Shown here piece after piece: positions 62,401 through 64,000 of a stretch of DNA of 64,000 bases. The notes beneath the pieces are model-generated. The model did no database searches and was not told the DNA's origin. It was given only the letters and a program-made list of their open reading frames with translations. Within the stretch, counting starts at the first letter, position 1. Each line of letters begins with the position of its first letter. The position numbers and the translations under genes were made by a program. The stretch is from Hygrocybe punicea (taxonomy: Eukaryota > Basidiomycota > Agaricomycetes > Agaricales > Hygrophoraceae): contig OY744467.1 of the NCBI GenBank assembly GCA_963556145.1, forward strand, positions 3,100,001 through 3,164,000. Reading direction: 5' to 3'.

Positions 62401-64000
62401 GACTAATGCCTTATTTTGTTCATAAGACTTAGTTAAAGGAATTGTAGTGGTTTCTTCAAGTTCGATAGGTAAAGTGCATAAATAGGATGTTGAGGCATGG
62501 GCAGTAGTAGCTCCTCTGATGTGATTAACTTGAGAATGGCTTGGTGTGACCATTAGTTCAAATCTGTTTGTCAAATCTTCAGGATTCTTGAATACTAAAT
62601 ATGTACCATCTATTCTTTCATCAATAGAAACATAGTTGCCTCTTTGCCATGGTCTTCCAAGTAATAAATCAAATGGCACTGTCTCTCCTATGTAAAGATT
62701 GGCATAGGTAAGGACACCACCACAAGTCAATGGAACTTCTGAGACCAATCCTTTTAATGTTCCTTCACCTCCATTAGCATCATTCATTGTGAGAATTTTT
62801 CCTACATCCATAGGTCTTTGGATAATTTCTTTCCAGACTTTTTTACTAATCACATTTAACTGGGATCCAGTGTCAATGATGGCTTCAATAGGTCTTCTAT
62901 CACATTCCATCTGAAGCCTGATTAACACTCCACGATCCTTGGTTATGAATGAGCTTGCAATGGCAGATACCTTTGCATTCTTTCTCTTGATCATGTCTGT
63001 TAATTGCTCAGATAATTCCTTGGAAGAAGCTAATACTTCACGAACGCACAGGGTAACTGGTGTGTCAAGGATTTGATTGACAACTTGAGTTTCTCCAATA
63101 TTGACTGAAATTTCAGATTGTCTGGGAGTGGGCTTTGGACGAGTTATGGCATTATGTCTTTCAGCCATGATCTTGTTCTTATCTATGTTTGCCTTGTGTC
63201 CTTGTATATGAGTCTTGGCTGGCTTTGTTGGAGAAGGATCTATCATCTCCACATCTGAATCTGTGTCTGAAGGAATATGTATTGGGGCTCTTATATCCAT
63301 TGGAACAGGTTGTTTTGTATGCAGATCTTCTGTAGGATGGAATGGGTTTGTCTTCTTGAGAGCAAAAGGTAATGGTGCGGGTACATGTGCTTGAGCTTGC
63401 TTCTGTGCTGAAAGAGGGCCGGGTTTGACTGGGCCTTTAGGAATGGGTGGCAGTACTGTATTAGGCCTTATATTCTCTTTTCCTTTGGCCTTAATACCTG
63501 TGGGAGGATATACTCCATCTAATACTTCCTTCCTTGCTGCACCAATTTTCTGTGGTCCTCTGACTGCAGGCAGGATTTGTATTTCTTCTTCCTTGATTGT
63601 AGGTATAGTATATGCTTCAAAATCTTCTTCAGCATCAGATTGATAGTAATCAGAGAATTGATCTTGTAATACATAGAAGTGTGACTGGACATTGCTGGCC
63701 TTTTCAGCTACATGTCTATCAATTGCTTGTACAAATGTCTCACCCATATTTCTGCCAATTATTGAGCCATCTGGATAAACAATCCTTCCAAGACCATCCT
63801 TGGTTATCTTGCCTGTCTTGAGTAATTCATTTATTTGGAAACATGTTTGCATTCCATGTCCTTGTCCTCCACAACCATAGCAGGTCATGGGTCCTCTTTG
63901 TTCATTGGAAGGAGTAAACAAATTGGTAGGGGTAAACGAACTAGTAGAAGGGTGTGGTGGAAGGCCAACACTATTGGCAGCTGAGATTTTGAAGGGAGGT
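59074..64000 (-). CDS. Ty3/gypsy Gag-protease ORF, open to the window edge
   Basis: The frame is open through position 64000 (upstream codons read KISAANSVGLPPHPS), so its start and the capsid domain lie outside the window. A zinc knuckle CYGCGGQGHGMQTC sits near 63870. A retropepsin-like protease is at about 62900-62620 (AIIDTGSQLNVIS; DLLLGRPWQRGNY). About 1000 residues of low-complexity Pro/Ser/Asp-rich sequence follow, then a conserved-looking end (SFLKAIRGSLVEGIRRIGF; SDAINAVLDMRF; LLKEGYFDPPKY). The stop at 59074 lies 337 bp inside the pol frame, which is +1 relative to this one, so Pol needs a +1 shift, splicing or separate initiation. The middle (60530-61680) is CpG-rich unlike its surroundings. 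More than 1640 residues is exceptionally long for a gypsy Gag-PR. Confidence 0.9.
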   Translation of the reverse strand, partial: PPFKISAANSVGLPPHPSTSSFTPTNLFTPSNEQRGPMTCYGCGGQGHGMQTCFQINELLKTGKITKDGLGRIVYPDGSIIGRNMGETFVQAIDRHVAEKASNVQSHFYVLQDQFSDYYQSDAEEDFEAYTIPTIKEEEIQILPAVRGPQKIGAARKEVLDGVYPPTGIKAKGKENIRPNTVLPPIPKGPVKPGPLSAQKQAQAHVPAPLPFALKKTNPFHPTEDLHTKQPVPMDIRAPIHIPSDTDSDVEMIDPSPTKPAKTHIQGHKANIDKNKIMAERHNAITRPKPTPRQSEISVNIGETQVVNQILDTPVTLCVREVLASSKELSEQLTDMIKRKNAKVSAIASSFITKDRGVLIRLQMECDRRPIEAIIDTGSQLNVISKKVWKEIIQRPMDVGKILTMNDANGGEGTLKGLVSEVPLTCGGVLTYANLYIGETVPFDLLLGRPWQRGNYVSIDERIDGTYLVFKNPEDLTNRFELMVTPSHSQVNHIRGATTAHASTSYLCTLPIELEETTTIPLTKSYEQNKALVRYNPQFQTPLKPNYFTEMITCLQDKPYLDKDKSEVKGDKSISCFNIPKNAYDGSKLFALSIAHCDDMNNEESEFSKRRKIRNGFSHQGNLDRNCYKNSEEMGETVAMSAAQTPQIPPFMINNHPLPLPVEGIHSNGHPDAGRLITSVLGNSLDYQSPHLSKFLIAATVGYRLSPGIDSLGVPFEHGILLNASLATINSPSVPPSLRMGHLVFQFYPFANPSTEENFSPPPVPPPYIEDFYSFPVTTRDPRTRPGDIIPPLEPPRNPINLPVTRIPTVGSSVPTITLTGEDDRESSLTNDEARGWSPIEGWEWDYEVGKIPLHLFTDKRLPLQYTERGRRRPSLTTTMPPENTSTLADGTTDLSATTDSNFFHFQGSEVHSTAPTNDIHHSALDISRDLFEHTDRDGYEAGDEGEVEWPGCTVCTRHPAHEKCPDFTSLTKKPSFDDYTAPAATVQLAIRTEPMNGHNAIPDSDLLDVIIPTSPRAPLVASLLESTNYIPANHERSAPAALVYDHGLPPGLNMPLDAHLRDTSPGLINHYPTSAKTPEFVFPADDDWDWPVGQVRYINPVVLEPPRMLYNHAEVNYAFPPPPHAELGREPISQPPSDPDLLSDISNHATPGSDVGNIWFPATSYLPTPPFTPFNSSENFVPLVSSSPSMSFDDLYGDLGYSPKSPIFEEILPDLNNNSDDYLYSSNKYIDSKDTSMSVDSQSPSSVYSGSDSENKAVKILSPKPDPLTIIIPHTTSINSSLPQPYQEPGSRTRPISVSSSEDINSSSDESMDTDSDEELEWFAWTRSDSLDSEAITEFNSDLSQAIEEAQQPLDSPPGLISLSPTPPPLEDIPLLQLPPVSDNTWSLPEGEEINTPSDEYARLPFDRANALNAGERISPLPPSKDPRSPFSVRSGPLYPESNLLTQLRMEAPPIRPQSPIQVYSFTISNAGSSHQDLAAARILTAEPDHMSTFDVHISFLKAIRGSLVEGIRRIGFKLATPDWRALINERPSNDPVRYYFNHKCLLFRFLEEGVSEGLPEPATEHFRPLHFTESNPLLEEEEITFLKNSSIIFRSNRRMLLSDAINAVLDMRFRRPEAVADLLKEGYFDPPKYLKSTIT

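Overview
The window reads as a repeat-dominated, gene-poor segment of a filamentous fungus, most probably a mushroom-forming basidiomycete (Agaricomycetes). The reasons are GT-AG introns of about 45-75 bp, a Plavaka-type transposase, several Helitron Rep-helicase copies, Ty1/copia and Ty3/gypsy elements, and several gene types that I know only as multicopy families of mushrooms. No rRNA, tRNA or CRISPR is visible. Little of the window looks like ordinary single-copy genome; a cyclin-like gene at 0.5-1.7 kb is the best candidate.

Layout. 0-2.8 kb: cyclin-like gene (minus) followed by a hAT-type MITE, with a duplicated 97-bp 3' flank. 3.1-6.3 kb: decayed Plavaka transposase (minus). 6.5-7.3 kb: solo LTR with a 5-bp target duplication. 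7.4-9.7 kb: broken multi-exon fungal gene (DUF6532-like). 10.1-10.4 kb: long hairpin. 10.9-14.2 kb: Helitron copy 1 (N-terminal repeats plus HUH nuclease), which stops abruptly at 14168. 14.2-21.6 kb: a dispersed element ending in a ~150-bp minisatellite, split by a complete but dead copia element (15118-19951). 21.9-23.0 kb: tandem-repeat ORF. 23.3-33.4 kb: Helitron copy 2 with the complete domain order (Rep, helicase, C-terminal USP-like peptidase), interrupted by a 3.8-kb hAT-type element that itself contains a small LTR element (nesting depth three). 33.9-35.0 kb: Helitron copy 3, with a hAT MITE inserted inside its catalytic tyrosine pair. 35.0-38.6 kb: two more copies of the minisatellite-bearing element. 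38.9-39.1 kb: foldback element.

39.5-49.6 kb is the most unusual part. Three intact-looking, intron-rich genes of unknown function (40.8-46.8 kb) are flanked on both sides by arrays of one hyphenated palindrome built from CTTGTCGAAC / GTTCGACAAG, like subterminal transposase-binding repeats. One of the three proteins has ATP-grasp-like motifs. A fourth gene (47.6-49.6 kb) lies just outside. I regard this as the best candidate for an undescribed mobile unit. 50.0-51.6 kb: another foldback element and a fragment of a second Helitron lineage.

51.7-64.0 kb: a gypsy element on the minus strand whose long ORFs look intact. From its 3' side it has an LTR with a TATA box, a small accessory ORF, pol with an unusual C-terminal ASCH-like domain, and a gag-protease ORF that runs off the right edge of the window. 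Part of the gag ORF is CpG-rich and looks acquired.

Most disabling changes in the older elements are nonsense codons of the kind produced by C-to-T or G-to-A transition (CGA, TGG or CAA becoming TGA or TAA), which fits cytosine-methylation or RIP-like decay of repeats.
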